Of a stretch of 64,000 nucleotides of DNA, positions 56,108-64,000 are shown in pieces. Source of the DNA: Rhizobium rhizoryzae (lineage in GTDB: Bacteria; Pseudomonadota; Alphaproteobacteria; Rhizobiales; Rhizobiaceae); the NCBI RefSeq assembly GCF_011046895.1, contig NZ_CP049250.1:806001-870000 (forward strand), written 5' to 3'. The notes beneath the pieces were generated by a model. It searched no databases. It saw only the letters and a list, made by a program, of their open reading frames with translations, and had not been told where the DNA came from. How positions within the stretch are numbered: position 1 is the stretch's first letter; each line of letters starts with the position of its first letter. Both the position numbers and the translations under genes were made by a program.

Positions 56108-56943
56108 CCGACAAGCCCTACGATCCTTCCCGGGAGGGGGCGCAAATGTCCTTTCGCGAGCGCATGTCCTATACGGATTATCTGCAGCTCGACCCGATCC
56201 TGTCTGCCCAGAAGCCGCTTTCCAGCGCGCATGACGAATTGCTGTTCATCATCCAGCATCAGACGTCCGAGCTCTGGATGAAGCTCGCGATCCACGAGAT
56301 AACCTCCGCCATGCAGGCCATTCGACGGGACGATCCGCAGCCCGCGTTCAAGATGCTGTCACGCGTGGCACGCATATTCGAGCAATTGAACAGTGCCTGG
56401 GACGTGCTGCGCACGATGACGCCAAGCGAATATACCGATTTCCGCAACGCGCTTGGTCAGTCTTCCGGCTTTCAGTCCTATCAGTATCGCGCCATCGAGT
56501 TTCTGGCGGGCAATCGCAATGCAGCGATGCTGGGGCCGCACCAGCACCGCCCGGACCTGATGACGCATCTGGAAGACATCTTGTCCCGCCCAAGCCTTTA
56601 CGATGAAGCCATTCTGCTTCTCGGACGAAGCGGTTTCGACATCGGCGCTGACGGCGAACGCCAGGATTGGCGTGACAAACGTGGTGAGAGCGAGCAGGTG
56701 CTGGAAGCCTGGCGAGCCGTCTATGCGGCGCCCGGCAAACATTGGGTGCTTTACGAGTTGGCGGAAAAGCTGGTGGATTTCGAAGACTATTTCCGTCGCT
56801 GGCGTTTCAACCATGTCACCACCGTCGAGCGTGTCATCGGCTTCAAGCGCGGCACCGGTGGGACGTCTGGCACCCAGTATCTGAAGAAGATGCTGGAGGT
56901 GGAACTGTTTCCAGAATTGTGGCGCGTCAGAACCGTACTTTGA
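56104..56943 (+). CDS. kynA: Tryptophan 2,3-dioxygenase
   Basis: This 279-residue haem enzyme opens the indole ring of tryptophan to N-formylkynurenine. It shows the family blocks [15 protein letters not shown] near residue 20 and [21 protein letters not shown] near 42, the haem-binding [20 protein letters not shown] with the proximal His near 238, and the [11 protein letters not shown] end. Length and motifs are those of bacterial TDO. It overlaps kynU by four bases and is followed by the formamidase gene after 18 bp. Confidence 0.96.
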   Translation: MTDKPYDPSREGAQMSFRERMSYTDYLQLDPILSAQKPLSSAHDELLFIIQHQTSELWMKLAIHEITSAMQAIRRDDPQPAFKMLSRVARIFEQLNSAWDVLRTMTPSEYTDFRNALGQSSGFQSYQYRAIEFLAGNRNAAMLGPHQHRPDLMTHLEDILSRPSLYDEAILLLGRSGFDIGADGERQDWRDKRGESEQVLEAWRAVYAAPGKHWVLYELAEKLVDFEDYFRRWRFNHVTTVERVIGFKRGTGGTSGTQYLKKMLEVELFPELWRVRTVL

Positions 56944-56961
56944 CACCAGCGGGAGGGATTC

Positions 56962-57789
56962 ATGCTGTTTTACCGGATCGATGACTGGAGCGACGCCTAT
57001 ACAAACGGCGGCAACATCCCGCGCGGCGAAGCCTGGCCTGAAGTCTGGGTGGAACCGGCAAGGCTCTATCGCGAACGCATGATCGAAGCAGGTCGCGCCC
57101 GGCTCGATCTTTCCTATGGTGCAAACCCGCGTAATCGCTTTGATCTCTTCCTGCCACAAGGAACCCCGAAGGGTCTGGTCGTCTACATCCACGGCGGCTA
57201 TTGGCAGGCACTCGACAAAAACTACTGGTCGCATCTGGCCCATGGCAGCATCGAGCATGGCTTTGCGGTGGCCATGCCTTCCTACACGCTTTGTCCGGAT
57301 GTGCGTGTGGGTAACATCGTTCAGGAAGTTGCCGCTGCGATTTCGGATGCGGCAGGCGAGATCGACGGACCAATCCACCTGACAGGCCACTCCGCCGGCG
57401 GGCATCTTGTCACCCGCATGGTGGCCGAAACTTCACCGCTGCCGAACGATGTTCGGTCACGGGTGCGGACGGTGGTTTCGATTTCCGGCGTTCATGATCT
57501 GCGGCCGCTGGTGAACACCAACCTCAATGCCAAGCTGCGGCTAGACGATGCGGAGGCCGCTCAGGAAAGTCCCGTCTTGATGAGGCCCGGTCGCGACACG
57601 CGCCTTTTCTGCTGGGTGGGTGCGAACGAGCGCTCTGAATTCGTTCGCCAGAATACGTTGATGGCCAGCGTGTGGCTCGGTCTCGGCGCGGAAACCGGAG
57701 CCTATGCGGAACCTGACAAGCACCATTTCACCATTGTCGACGGCCTTGCCGATCCTCATCATCCTCTGGTGAAGACCCTTCTTTCCTGA
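56962..57789 (+). CDS. Kynurenine formamidase, alpha/beta-hydrolase (AFMID) type
   Basis: This 275-residue alpha/beta hydrolase has the AFMID-type motif VVYIHGGYWQALDKNYW (HGGYW at 77-81) and the nucleophile elbow GHSAGGH (Ser144), with a late His in KHHFTIVDGLADPHHP. Alpha/beta-hydrolase formamidases are the eukaryotic-type route from N-formylkynurenine to kynurenine, replacing the cyclase-type KynB of many bacteria. Its place directly after kynU-kynA makes this activity very likely. It is the last gene of the unit; a RIME-like repeat follows. Confidence 0.88.
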   Translation: MLFYRIDDWSDAYTNGGNIPRGEAWPEVWVEPARLYRERMIEAGRARLDLSYGANPRNRFDLFLPQGTPKGLVVYIHGGYWQALDKNYWSHLAHGSIEHGFAVAMPSYTLCPDVRVGNIVQEVAAAISDAAGEIDGPIHLTGHSAGGHLVTRMVAETSPLPNDVRSRVRTVVSISGVHDLRPLVNTNLNAKLRLDDAEAAQESPVLMRPGRDTRLFCWVGANERSEFVRQNTLMASVWLGLGAETGAYAEPDKHHFTIVDGLADPHHPLVKTLLS

Positions 57790-57873
57790 CTTTTCACGCT
57801 TCTTCGTCTTCGTCTGTAAAATGTGAGCGACCTTCCTCAACATGGCCCCTCCCCTTCGGTCTGAAGGGGATCC

Positions 57874-57977
57874 AAAGCGTGTCGCGATCTTTCAGATTCG
57901 CTCCTGGCGCTTTGTCTCTTTGTTTTAACGCATGTCGTTTTCGCAAAACCGCTGCACACTTTTGCGCGACATGCTTT
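57874..57977 (+). repeat. RIME-like intergenic repeat, copy 3
   Basis: About 104 bp from AAAGCGTGTCGCGATCTTTC to CATGCTTTA. The palindromic half (57930-57974) has the best arms of the set, GCATGTCG and CGACATGC, around TTTTCGCAAAACCGCTGCAC. Same orientation as copies at 43299 and 47275. Confidence 0.9.
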
Positions 57978-58019
57978 ACGCTTGGGTGGGACGGAATGCG
58001 AATCACCGGGTGACGACCA

Positions 58020-58727
58020 ATGACTGTGGCGAGGCGAAAGCGATTGATTCGGGCGCAACGTGCCTGGACAGGGATTGCGCTCGTTGCCGCGATTTCCTTC
58101 CTGGCCGGAATGACTGATGCCATCGGCCTGCGGCTTTCCGGCGACTTTGTTTCGTTCATGACGGGAAATACCACGCGCGCCGCCATTTTCTTCGTGGATG
58201 GCAACTGGGGACATGGACTGGTGCTGCTCGGCGCCATTGCCCTTTTCGTCATGGGCAACGCGCTAGGCATCGTCATCGCCAGTATCGTTCGACGCAGGAT
58301 CTTCGGGGTTCTGGCGGCGGTGTCCCTGCTCCTTAGTTTCGCTTCGATATTGGACCAGCCTCAGCTTGGCGTCTTGCGCTTCTACCTCGTCGTTCTCGCC
58401 ATGGGGGTCGTGAATGCCGCCGTCGAACAGATCGAAGGCCTGCCAATCGGCCTGACCTATGTGACGGGCGCGTTATCGCGTCTGGGGCGCGGCATTGGCC
58501 GCTTCATCATGGGAGACCGGCGGCTGGACTGGTCCATCCAGATCGTACCCTGGTCCGGCATGGTGACGGGTGCCCTGTGCGGCGCCCTGATCGGCGGTGC
58601 ATTTGCGCGCGAATCATTGTTCCTTGCGGCTGTATTTGCCATGGGCATCGCCATTTCGTCGCTTTTCATCCGCAAGACGCTGCACCACCGCTATAACCAG
58701 CGCCCTGCCAGCACCTCACGTAGATAG
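58020..58727 (+). CDS. DUF1275 (YoaK) family membrane protein
   Basis: This 235-residue protein has about six hydrophobic spans and the DUF1275 start AAISFLAGMTDAIGLRLSGD with FVSFMTGNTTRAA, an early conserved TGN motif, and a second family block VNAAVEQIEGLPIGLTYVTG in the middle. Function of the family is not known; transport is suspected. It overlaps the next gene, or nearly so: the DUF218 gene begins within or right after its stop, so both are probably cotranscribed. Confidence 0.9.
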   Translation: MTVARRKRLIRAQRAWTGIALVAAISFLAGMTDAIGLRLSGDFVSFMTGNTTRAAIFFVDGNWGHGLVLLGAIALFVMGNALGIVIASIVRRRIFGVLAAVSLLLSFASILDQPQLGVLRFYLVVLAMGVVNAAVEQIEGLPIGLTYVTGALSRLGRGIGRFIMGDRRLDWSIQIVPWSGMVTGALCGALIGGAFARESLFLAAVFAMGIAISSLFIRKTLHHRYNQRPASTSRR

Positions 58728-58732
58728 TGTTC

Positions 58733-59506
58733 ATGTTTTATCTCTCGAAGATCGTCTGGCTGGTCGCACAGCCGCTTTCGCTTGTGTTCCTGGCGATCCT
58801 GCTGGCGCTGCTTCTCAGCCTCGCGGGTTGGCGGAAATCCGGTTTCCTGTTTTCGAGCCTTGCTGCGCTTCTGCTGTTCGTGACGCTTTACACGACAACC
58901 GGCAATGTTCTTCTGCAAAGGCTCGAGAACAAGGCACTGCGCCCTCAACCGGACCCCGCCTCTGTCTCCTGCATCATCATGCTGGGTGGCGCGATCGAAA
59001 ATGACGTGATGGACGCACGCGGTGGCATAGAGTTCAATGCAGCGGCGGACCGCTATACGCAGACGGTGAGACTGGCTCTAAAATACCCGCAAGCCAGTCT
59101 GATCATTTCCGGTGGCGATGGTTCGTTCAGCGGGCGTTATGAAGGTGAAGCAGAGGCGACAGAACGGTTTTTTACCGATTTGGGGATCAACGCCGACCGT
59201 CTGATCAAGGAAAACACGTCGCGCAATACGTTTGAGAACTCAGCCAACACCAGGGAGCTATTAGAGCGGCATGGCCTGACAGATTGCCTGCTGGTGACCT
59301 CCGCCTTCCACATGCCACGCGCCACGGCGCTCTTTGCCAAAATGGGGATCGGCGTTATTCCCTACCCGGTCGATTACCGAACGACTGGTAGGACGGAGAT
59401 CGGCTTCGATTTCACCCAACCCTCGCTGAATGCCCAGAACATGGCAACGGCGGTCCGGGAATGGCTGGCGATCGTCGCCTATCGGCTATCCGGGCGAACC
59501 GGCTGA
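58733..59506 (+). CDS. YdcF/DUF218 family membrane protein (ElyC-like)
   Basis: This 257-residue protein has two N-terminal spans (about residues 5-30 and 37-58, KSGFLFSSLAALLLFVTLY) and a periplasmic DUF218 domain with CIIMLGGAIEND near 83, SLIISGGDGSFSG near 122, ENTSRNTFENSANTREL near 160 and LVTSAFHMPRATALF near 188. The layout is that of ElyC/SanA-like envelope proteins. The ATG at 58733 is used; a GTG at 58727 overlapping the DUF1275 stop adds two residues. Function in envelope maintenance is inferred. Confidence 0.87.
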   Translation: MFYLSKIVWLVAQPLSLVFLAILLALLLSLAGWRKSGFLFSSLAALLLFVTLYTTTGNVLLQRLENKALRPQPDPASVSCIIMLGGAIENDVMDARGGIEFNAAADRYTQTVRLALKYPQASLIISGGDGSFSGRYEGEAEATERFFTDLGINADRLIKENTSRNTFENSANTRELLERHGLTDCLLVTSAFHMPRATALFAKMGIGVIPYPVDYRTTGRTEIGFDFTQPSLNAQNMATAVREWLAIVAYRLSGRTG

Positions 59507-59992
59507 CTATTTCTTCGAGATCGTGACCATTTGCGCGCCGCGGATCCGGACCGTCATTTCACAATCGGGCTTTTCGGTACGGTTGCAATATTTCGGGTGC
59601 ATCTTGAAGACGAACACCATGTTGCCGAACCGCTTGACGAAATCATAGCCATAGATCTGGGCGGTGGCGATCATGAAGTAGCCGCCTTCCTTGACCTGAA
59701 GATAGAAGTTGTTGGGGCAACCTTCCTCGGTGCAGCCAATGCCCTTCTGACCCTTGCAGGTCATTTCTCCATGATTGACGACTGCGTCGATCAACCCATC
59801 ATTATTGACGTCAAAGCGCTTGATGAAGCCATCGCCGAACAAAACGCCGGGGCATTCCTTGCGGTAGTGATCCTTTTCGTAGATCTCGGGATCACTTAAC
59901 AACGGCTGCTGCGCAGAGGCAACCGAGGGCGCGACTGCCATGAGGATAGCGAGCGATGACATCAAGAAAAGATTGCTGAAGCTTTTTACCAC
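59507..59992 (-). CDS. secreted cysteine-containing hypothetical protein
   Basis: This 161-residue protein has a signal peptide (about 1-28, cleavage near ASAQQ). The mature part holds six cysteines (ECPGV, MTCKG, IGCTEEGCPN, KYCNR, PDCEM) that could form three disulfides in the periplasm, and a short acidic KRFDVNNDGLIDAVV that resembles an EF-hand loop. No family is recognised. Its stop is adjacent to that of the convergent DUF218 gene. Confidence 0.75.
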   Translation of the reverse strand: MVKSFSNLFLMSSLAILMAVAPSVASAQQPLLSDPEIYEKDHYRKECPGVLFGDGFIKRFDVNNDGLIDAVVNHGEMTCKGQKGIGCTEEGCPNNFYLQVKEGGYFMIATAQIYGYDFVKRFGNMVFVFKMHPKYCNRTEKPDCEMTVRIRGAQMVTISKK

Positions 59993-60121
59993 GATCGACT
60001 TCCCCGATGCTTTTTCACGGCATACAAACCTGCCGGGACGGCGGCATCAAAATCAGATGCCGCGCATATAATCGCGCCGTACTTGTGCGACGCTTGTGAA
60101 CATTAAGGGGAAAGCCCTGCC

Positions 60122-60778
60122 ATGGCTCTGCTCGGATTGCTGGATTACGCAGGGGTCGCCCTGTTTGCCGCCACAGGCGCGCTTGCAGCATCACGCAAGC
60201 AACTGGATCTCATCGGCTTTCTGTTCTTCTCGGCGGCCACGGGGGTGGGCGGCGGGACTCTGCGTGATCTCGTGCTCGGCAAGCCAGTTTTCTGGGTCGC
60301 TGACCCGACCTATCTGCTCATCTGTGTTGCAGTTGGAATCATCGTGTTTCTGACAGCGCACATGATCGAATGGCGCTACCAGTTGCTGATCTGGCTGGAT
60401 GCGATCGGTCTCTCGGCCTATAGCGTTATGGGGGCGGCCAAGGGCTTGGCGACCACCGGTTCGCCAACCATCGCCATCGTTACCGGCACGATGACGGCAA
60501 CGTTCGGCGGTATTCTGCGCGATCTGATTGCCAACGAGCCGTCAATTCTGCTGCGCCCTGAAATCTATGTGACGGCAGCACTTGCTGGCGCCAGCGCCTT
60601 CACAGCCGCACAGCTGCTGGATCTGCCGCTGGCCGCCAGTTCCGCAGCGGGCATCGTCATCGCTTTTGCGCTTCGCGGAGGTGCACTGCATTTCGGATGG
60701 ACGCTGCCACGCTATCGCCCGCGTCCAGGCAGGCCCGCGGACGAGGCGCTGAAGACGAAAACCAAAAAGCGGAATTAA
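60122..60778 (+). CDS. TRIC-type cation channel / UPF0126 (YadS) family protein
   Basis: This 218-residue protein has two repeated three-span halves, each with the family signature: GVGGGTLRDLVLGKPVFWV (about residues 40-58) and ATFGGILRDLIANEPSILL (about 126-144), followed by a basic C-terminal tail. Prokaryotic members of this UPF0126 group are related to trimeric intracellular cation channels and conduct potassium-like ions in vitro, though physiological roles vary. It converges on irr with no spacing between stops. Confidence 0.89.
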   Translation: MALLGLLDYAGVALFAATGALAASRKQLDLIGFLFFSAATGVGGGTLRDLVLGKPVFWVADPTYLLICVAVGIIVFLTAHMIEWRYQLLIWLDAIGLSAYSVMGAAKGLATTGSPTIAIVTGTMTATFGGILRDLIANEPSILLRPEIYVTAALAGASAFTAAQLLDLPLAASSAAGIVIAFALRGGALHFGWTLPRYRPRPGRPADEALKTKTKKRN

Positions 60779-61195
60779 TCAGGATTTCTTTTCGCGCAGG
60801 CGGATGATCACATCCACATGGGCGATTTCCATTCCCTCGGGTGCTTCGGGAAGATTGCCGATTTCGATATTGCTGACCGGAATATCCAGCACCTCGTTGC
60901 GTCCCTCGACGAAGAAGTGGTGGTGATCGGAGATATTCGTATCGAAATAGGTCTTGGCGCTCTCGACGGCCAGAACGCGAATCAGTCCGGCTTCCGTAAA
61001 CTGGTGGAGCGTGTTGTAGACGGTCGCCAGCGACACAGGCACGCCTGCCTGGGAGGCTTCCTCATGCAGTTCTTCGACCGTCAGATGACGATCACCTTTG
61101 GCGAACAGGAGATCGGCCAGCGCTACGCGCTGACGCGTCGGGCGCAAGCCGCACGCGCGAAGTCTTGTTTCCACTTGAACTGTGGCGTCCGCCAT
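60779..61195 (-). CDS. irr: Iron response regulator Irr (Fur family)
   Basis: This 138-residue Fur superfamily regulator is of the Irr type, which in rhizobia senses haem and controls iron uptake and haem genes. The winged helix contains LRPTRQRVALADLL and VSLATVYNTLHQFTEAG, and the haem/metal triplet HHH is at residues 91-93 in ISDHHHFFVEGRN. The N-terminal Cys-Pro haem regulatory motif of Bradyrhizobium Irr is absent, as in Rhizobium. It is divergent from fabA with about 290 bp between starts. The exbBD-tonB unit at 43.5 kb is a possible target. Confidence 0.95.
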   Translation of the reverse strand: MADATVQVETRLRACGLRPTRQRVALADLLFAKGDRHLTVEELHEEASQAGVPVSLATVYNTLHQFTEAGLIRVLAVESAKTYFDTNISDHHHFFVEGRNEVLDIPVSNIEIGNLPEAPEGMEIAHVDVIIRLREKKS

Positions 61196-61484
61196 TCGTT
61201 GCCTTGCTCCATCAAGACCAATGTACTCAAGTTTTCGATATAACTTTTGCAGCCCTTACTTTCAATAGCGAGAAATGGCGCTTCTAAGGTTCCTGTTAGG
61301 TCGAAATGCGAAAAATGCGCTCAAAGCCTCTGGTTTGCCGGTGCCGCTTCCTATATGCCGACCACCAAGATGGCGCGAAAAGCTTCTGCTTATCCGCAGG
61401 AGACCTAACCCTCGCGCTTCATTTTCCAGCGGTCTTGCTTTAAACACGCTGTGGACCAAAGACGAGGGGGAACGGAAAGACCTC

Positions 61485-62000
61485 ATGAGCAGCAGACAAT
61501 CCAGCTACACATACGAAGAACTGATCGAGTGCGCCCACGGCAGACTGTTTGGGCCGGGCAATGCGCAATTGCCGCTGCCGCCCATGCTGATGGTTCACCG
61601 GATCACGGAAATTTCCGAAACAGGCGGCGCCTTCGACAAGGGCTTTCTGCGCGCCGAGTTCGATGTGCGGCCGGACGACTGGTATTTTCCGTGCCATTTC
61701 GAGGGCAATCCGATCATGCCAGGATGCCTCGGCCTTGACGGGATGTGGCAGCTGACCGGCTTCTTCCTCGGCTGGCTGGGTGAGGAAGGCCGCGGAATGG
61801 CTCTCTCAACCGGCGAAGTCAAGTTCAAGGGCATGGTTCGCCCGCACACAAAACTCCTGGAATACGGCATCGACTTCAAGCGTGTCATGCGTGGGCGTCT
61901 GGTTCTTGGCACCGCCGATGGCTGGCTGAAGGCCGATGGCGAGACGATCTATCAGGCGACCGACCTTCGTGTTGGGCTTTCCAAGGACAAGGCGGCCTGA
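61485..62000 (+). CDS. fabA: 3-hydroxydecanoyl-ACP dehydratase/isomerase
   Basis: This 171-residue enzyme makes trans-2-decenoyl-ACP and isomerises it to the cis-3 form, the branch point to unsaturated fatty acids. Catalytic His71 lies in [13 protein letters not shown] and Asp85 in [12 protein letters not shown], matching E. coli His70 and Asp84. The ATG at 61485 gives family length; the frame is open 210 bases upstream but that part has no FabA similarity. fabB follows after 70 bp and a terminator-like hairpin. Upstream lies irr, divergent. Confidence 0.97.
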   Translation: MSSRQSSYTYEELIECAHGRLFGPGNAQLPLPPMLMVHRITEISETGGAFDKGFLRAEFDVRPDDWYFPCHFEGNPIMPGCLGLDGMWQLTGFFLGWLGEEGRGMALSTGEVKFKGMVRPHTKLLEYGIDFKRVMRGRLVLGTADGWLKADGETIYQATDLRVGLSKDKAA

Positions 62001-62019
62001 TTGCAGGCCAGTGCCAGGA

Positions 62020-62046
62020 AGCCGGCGATGTCGGCTTTCTTTTTTC
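62020..62046 (+). terminator. Terminator-like hairpin between fabA and fabB
   Basis: A 7-bp stem, AGCCGGC (62020-62026) with GTCGGCT (62030-62036, one G-T pair), loop GAT, followed by TTCTTTTTT. It lies inside the fabA-fabB unit and would reduce read-through into fabB, unless partly suppressed. Confidence 0.72.
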
Positions 62047-62070
62047 AACGACTTCAAAAGGTTCATTGTC

Positions 62071-63294
62071 ATGCGACGGGTAGTTGTCACGGGTTTGGGT
62101 GTCGTTTCTTCAATCGGCAATAATGCCGATGAGGTGACCACCTCGCTTCGCGATGCCAAGTCCGGCATCACCTTCTCCAGCGATTTTGCCGAGCACGGCT
62201 TCAAGTGCCAGGTCTGGGGCAAGCCTACCCTTGATCCGACCGAACTGGTGGATCGGCGCGCGATGCGCTTTCTCTCCCAGGGCGGCGCCTGGAACCATGT
62301 TGCGATGAAGCAGGCGATTGCCGACGCAGGCCTGGAAGAAGCCGATTACGCGCAAAATGAGCGCGTTGGCATCATCATGGGCTCCGGCGGTCCTTCCACC
62401 CGCCAGATCGTTGAAGCTGCCGATATCGTACGCCAGAACAACAGCCCCAAGCGCATTGGGCCGTTCGCTGTGCCGAAGGCCATGTCTTCCACTGCTTCGG
62501 CAACGCTTGCCACATGGTTCAAGCTGCATGGCGTGAACTACTCGATCTCCTCAGCCTGCTCGACATCGGCGCACTGCATCGGCAATGCGGTCGAAATGAT
62601 CCAATGGGGCAAGCAGGATATGGTGTTTGCCGGTGGCCACGAGGATCTGGACTGGACGATGTCCGACCTCTTCGACGCCATGGGCGCCATGTCAACGAAG
62701 TACAACGACCGCGCAGAGGTTGCTTCGCGCGCGTATGATGCCAACCGAGACGGCTTTGTCATCGCCGGTGGCGCAGGCGTCCTCGTTCTCGAAGAGCTGG
62801 AGCGTGCCAAGGCGCGTGGCGCGAAGATATATGCGGAAGTGGTCGGCTACGGTGCGACATCCGACGGCTACGATATGGTCGCCCCCTCCGGCGAAGGCGC
62901 AATCCGCTGCATGCGGCAGGCGCTCTCTACAGTTAAAGGCGAGGTTGACTACATCAACACGCATGGCACATCCACGCCCGTGGGTGACGCCAAGGAAATG
63001 GGAGCGATCCGCGAAGTCTTCGGCTCCAAGATCCCGCACATTCAATCCACCAAGTCGTTGACGGGCCATTCTCTCGGCGCGGCCGGCGTTCAGGAATCGA
63101 TCTATTCGTTGCTGATGATGCAGGCTGGCTTCATTGGTGAAAGCGCGCATATCGAAGAGATCGATCCAGATTTTGCCGATATGCCTGTCGTTCGTCAGCG
63201 CATCGACAATGCGAAATTCGATATTGCCCTTTCCAACTCCTTCGGGTTCGGCGGCACCAACGCCACGCTCGTCTTCCAGCGCTATAACGGATAA
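62071..63294 (+). CDS. fabB: 3-oxoacyl-ACP synthase I (FabB)
   Basis: This 407-residue condensing enzyme extends cis-unsaturated acyl-ACP. Catalytic Cys163 ([10 protein letters not shown]), His298 ([11 protein letters not shown]) and His333 ([10 protein letters not shown]) fall at the same positions as in E. coli FabB. The ATG at 62071 ([10 protein letters not shown]) is the family start; the open frame extends upstream into fabA. With fabA upstream and fabI downstream it forms a compact unsaturated/elongation unit. Confidence 0.97.
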   Translation: MRRVVVTGLGVVSSIGNNADEVTTSLRDAKSGITFSSDFAEHGFKCQVWGKPTLDPTELVDRRAMRFLSQGGAWNHVAMKQAIADAGLEEADYAQNERVGIIMGSGGPSTRQIVEAADIVRQNNSPKRIGPFAVPKAMSSTASATLATWFKLHGVNYSISSACSTSAHCIGNAVEMIQWGKQDMVFAGGHEDLDWTMSDLFDAMGAMSTKYNDRAEVASRAYDANRDGFVIAGGAGVLVLEELERAKARGAKIYAEVVGYGATSDGYDMVAPSGEGAIRCMRQALSTVKGEVDYINTHGTSTPVGDAKEMGAIREVFGSKIPHIQSTKSLTGHSLGAAGVQESIYSLLMMQAGFIGESAHIEEIDPDFADMPVVRQRIDNAKFDIALSNSFGFGGTNATLVFQRYNG

Positions 63295-63298
63295 GACC

Positions 63299-64000
63299 AT
63301 GAGCGGTATCATGCAGGGAAAACGCGGGCTCATCATGGGCGTCGCGAACAATCACTCCATTGCCTGGGGCATCTCCAAGGCTGTTTCGGCGCAGGGCGCA
63401 GAGCTGGCCTTCACCTATCAGGGTGAAGCGCTGGGCCGTCGCGTCAAGCCGCTGGCAGCAGAGGTCAATTCCGATTTCGTCCTGCCCTGCGATGTCGAGG
63501 ATCTGGCATCTGTCGATGCCACGTTCGATGCCATCAAGGAGCGCTGGGGCAAGCTGGACTTCATCGTCCACGCGATCGGCTTCTCCGACAAGAACGAGCT
63601 GAAGGGCCTTTACGCGGATACGACGCGCGACAACTTCAGCCGGACCATGGTCATCTCCTGTTTCTCCTTCACGGAGATCGCAAAGCGCGCCGCAGAACTG
63701 ATGACGGACGAAGGCGCGATGCTGACGTTGACCTATGGCGGCTCGGTGCGCGTTATCCCGAACTACAACGTCATGGGCGTCGCAAAGGCAGCTCTGGAAG
63801 CGTCCGTACGCTATCTGGCCGCAGACTATGGTCCAAAGGGTATTCGCGTCAACGCGATCTCGGCTGGCCCTGTCCGGACCCTGGCCGGCGCTGGCATTTC
63901 GGATGCACGCGCTATCTACTCCTGGAACCAGAAGAATTCGCCGCTCCGCCGCACCGCGACAATCGAGGATATCGGCGGTTCCGCCCTCTATCTCCTGTCA
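63299..64000 (+). CDS. fabI: Enoyl-ACP reductase (NADH), 5' part (3' end outside window)
   Basis: The first 234 residues of FabI are present; the frame runs off the window end. FabI performs the last step of each elongation cycle. The N-terminal nucleotide-binding GVANNHSIAWGIS lies near residue 14 and the catalytic pair in YNVMGVAKAALEA (Tyr-x6-Lys) near 158-165. The start is four bases after the fabB stop, so it is translated in the same unit. Family members of this type are usual triclosan targets. Confidence 0.96.
   Translation, partial: MSGIMQGKRGLIMGVANNHSIAWGISKAVSAQGAELAFTYQGEALGRRVKPLAAEVNSDFVLPCDVEDLASVDATFDAIKERWGKLDFIVHAIGFSDKNELKGLYADTTRDNFSRTMVISCFSFTEIAKRAAELMTDEGAMLTLTYGGSVRVIPNYNVMGVAKAALEASVRYLAADYGPKGIRVNAISAGPVRTLAGAGISDARAIYSWNQKNSPLRRTATIEDIGGSALYLLS

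Noticed and set aside
61275..61484. 70-residue N-terminal extension of fabA
   Set aside because: Not part of the FabA fold; ATG at 61485 gives family length and lies after a GGAAAG element.

Overview
The window reads as an ordinary, gene-dense stretch of the main chromosome of an alphaproteobacterium of the Rhizobiaceae (Agrobacterium/Rhizobium group). This rests on several things seen together: high GC content, an Irr-type Fur regulator next to fabA-fabB-fabI, a zinc-less DnaX, a YejABEF peptide importer, CycM-type cytochrome c, a short SRP RNA, an anti-Shine-Dalgarno small RNA of the rhizobial alpha-r14 type, and copies of a RIME-like intergenic palindromic repeat. No species is claimed. 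I see no phage, insertion sequence, CRISPR array, toxin-antitoxin or secretion cluster.

Layout. 1-9.2 kb: the 3' part of polA, a small unknown gene, phnM with a DUF1045 phosphoesterase, a 27-residue membrane peptide, then leftward gpmA, dapB, an MsbA-like ABC exporter, and mgsA-glk. 9.2-16.7 kb: mepA, divergent from the yejABEF operon. 16.7-25.7 kb: DUF924, slyX, recF, a MoeB/ThiF-like enzyme, GNAT, DUF3833, a 2-hydroxyacid dehydrogenase, an SH3 protein, an adenosine kinase-like PfkB protein, an AEC transporter and CycM. 25.9-35.4 kb: kdsB-pheA-DMT transporter, HIT-nudC, the SRP RNA gene (ffs), dnaX-ybaB, a MOSC protein, recR, a lytic transglycosylase and a GNAT. 35.5-43.3 kb: an MFS protein divergent from rimP-nusA-ylxR-infB, which has a promoter and a leader terminator. 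43.3-47.2 kb: exbB-exbD-tonB and an Ldh_2 oxidoreductase. 47.2-54.8 kb: repeat copy, small RNA, an RNase D-like protein, a large unrecognised protein, rpsA and cmk (leftward), a TIGR02300 acidic protein, tRNA-Ala(GGC), a small zinc-ribbon protein and mpg. 54.9-57.8 kb: kynU-kynA-formamidase, a complete tryptophan-to-anthranilate operon. 58-64 kb: DUF1275, YdcF/DUF218, a secreted unknown, a TRIC-type channel, irr, fabA, fabB and the start of fabI.

Functional themes. Most genes are housekeeping: replication and repair (polA, recF, dnaX, recR, mpg), translation and transcription (rimP, nusA, infB, rpsA, ffs), envelope and lipid (kdsB, mepA, lytic transglycosylase, fabA/B/I) and iron (irr, exbBD-tonB). 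The most interesting non-coding content is at 47.2-47.55 kb: a leftward RNA of about 120 nt folding into three hairpins, each with a CCUCCUCCC-type loop, with its own promoter and terminator, next to one of three near-complete copies (plus one degenerate copy) of a palindromic intergenic repeat. Other items worth a look are the rimP leader attenuator, the tandem duplication in the SRP RNA promoter, a perfect palindrome in front of the kynurenine operon, the 27-residue membrane peptide, and the 573-residue unrecognised protein. I did not find a convincing new multi-gene system.
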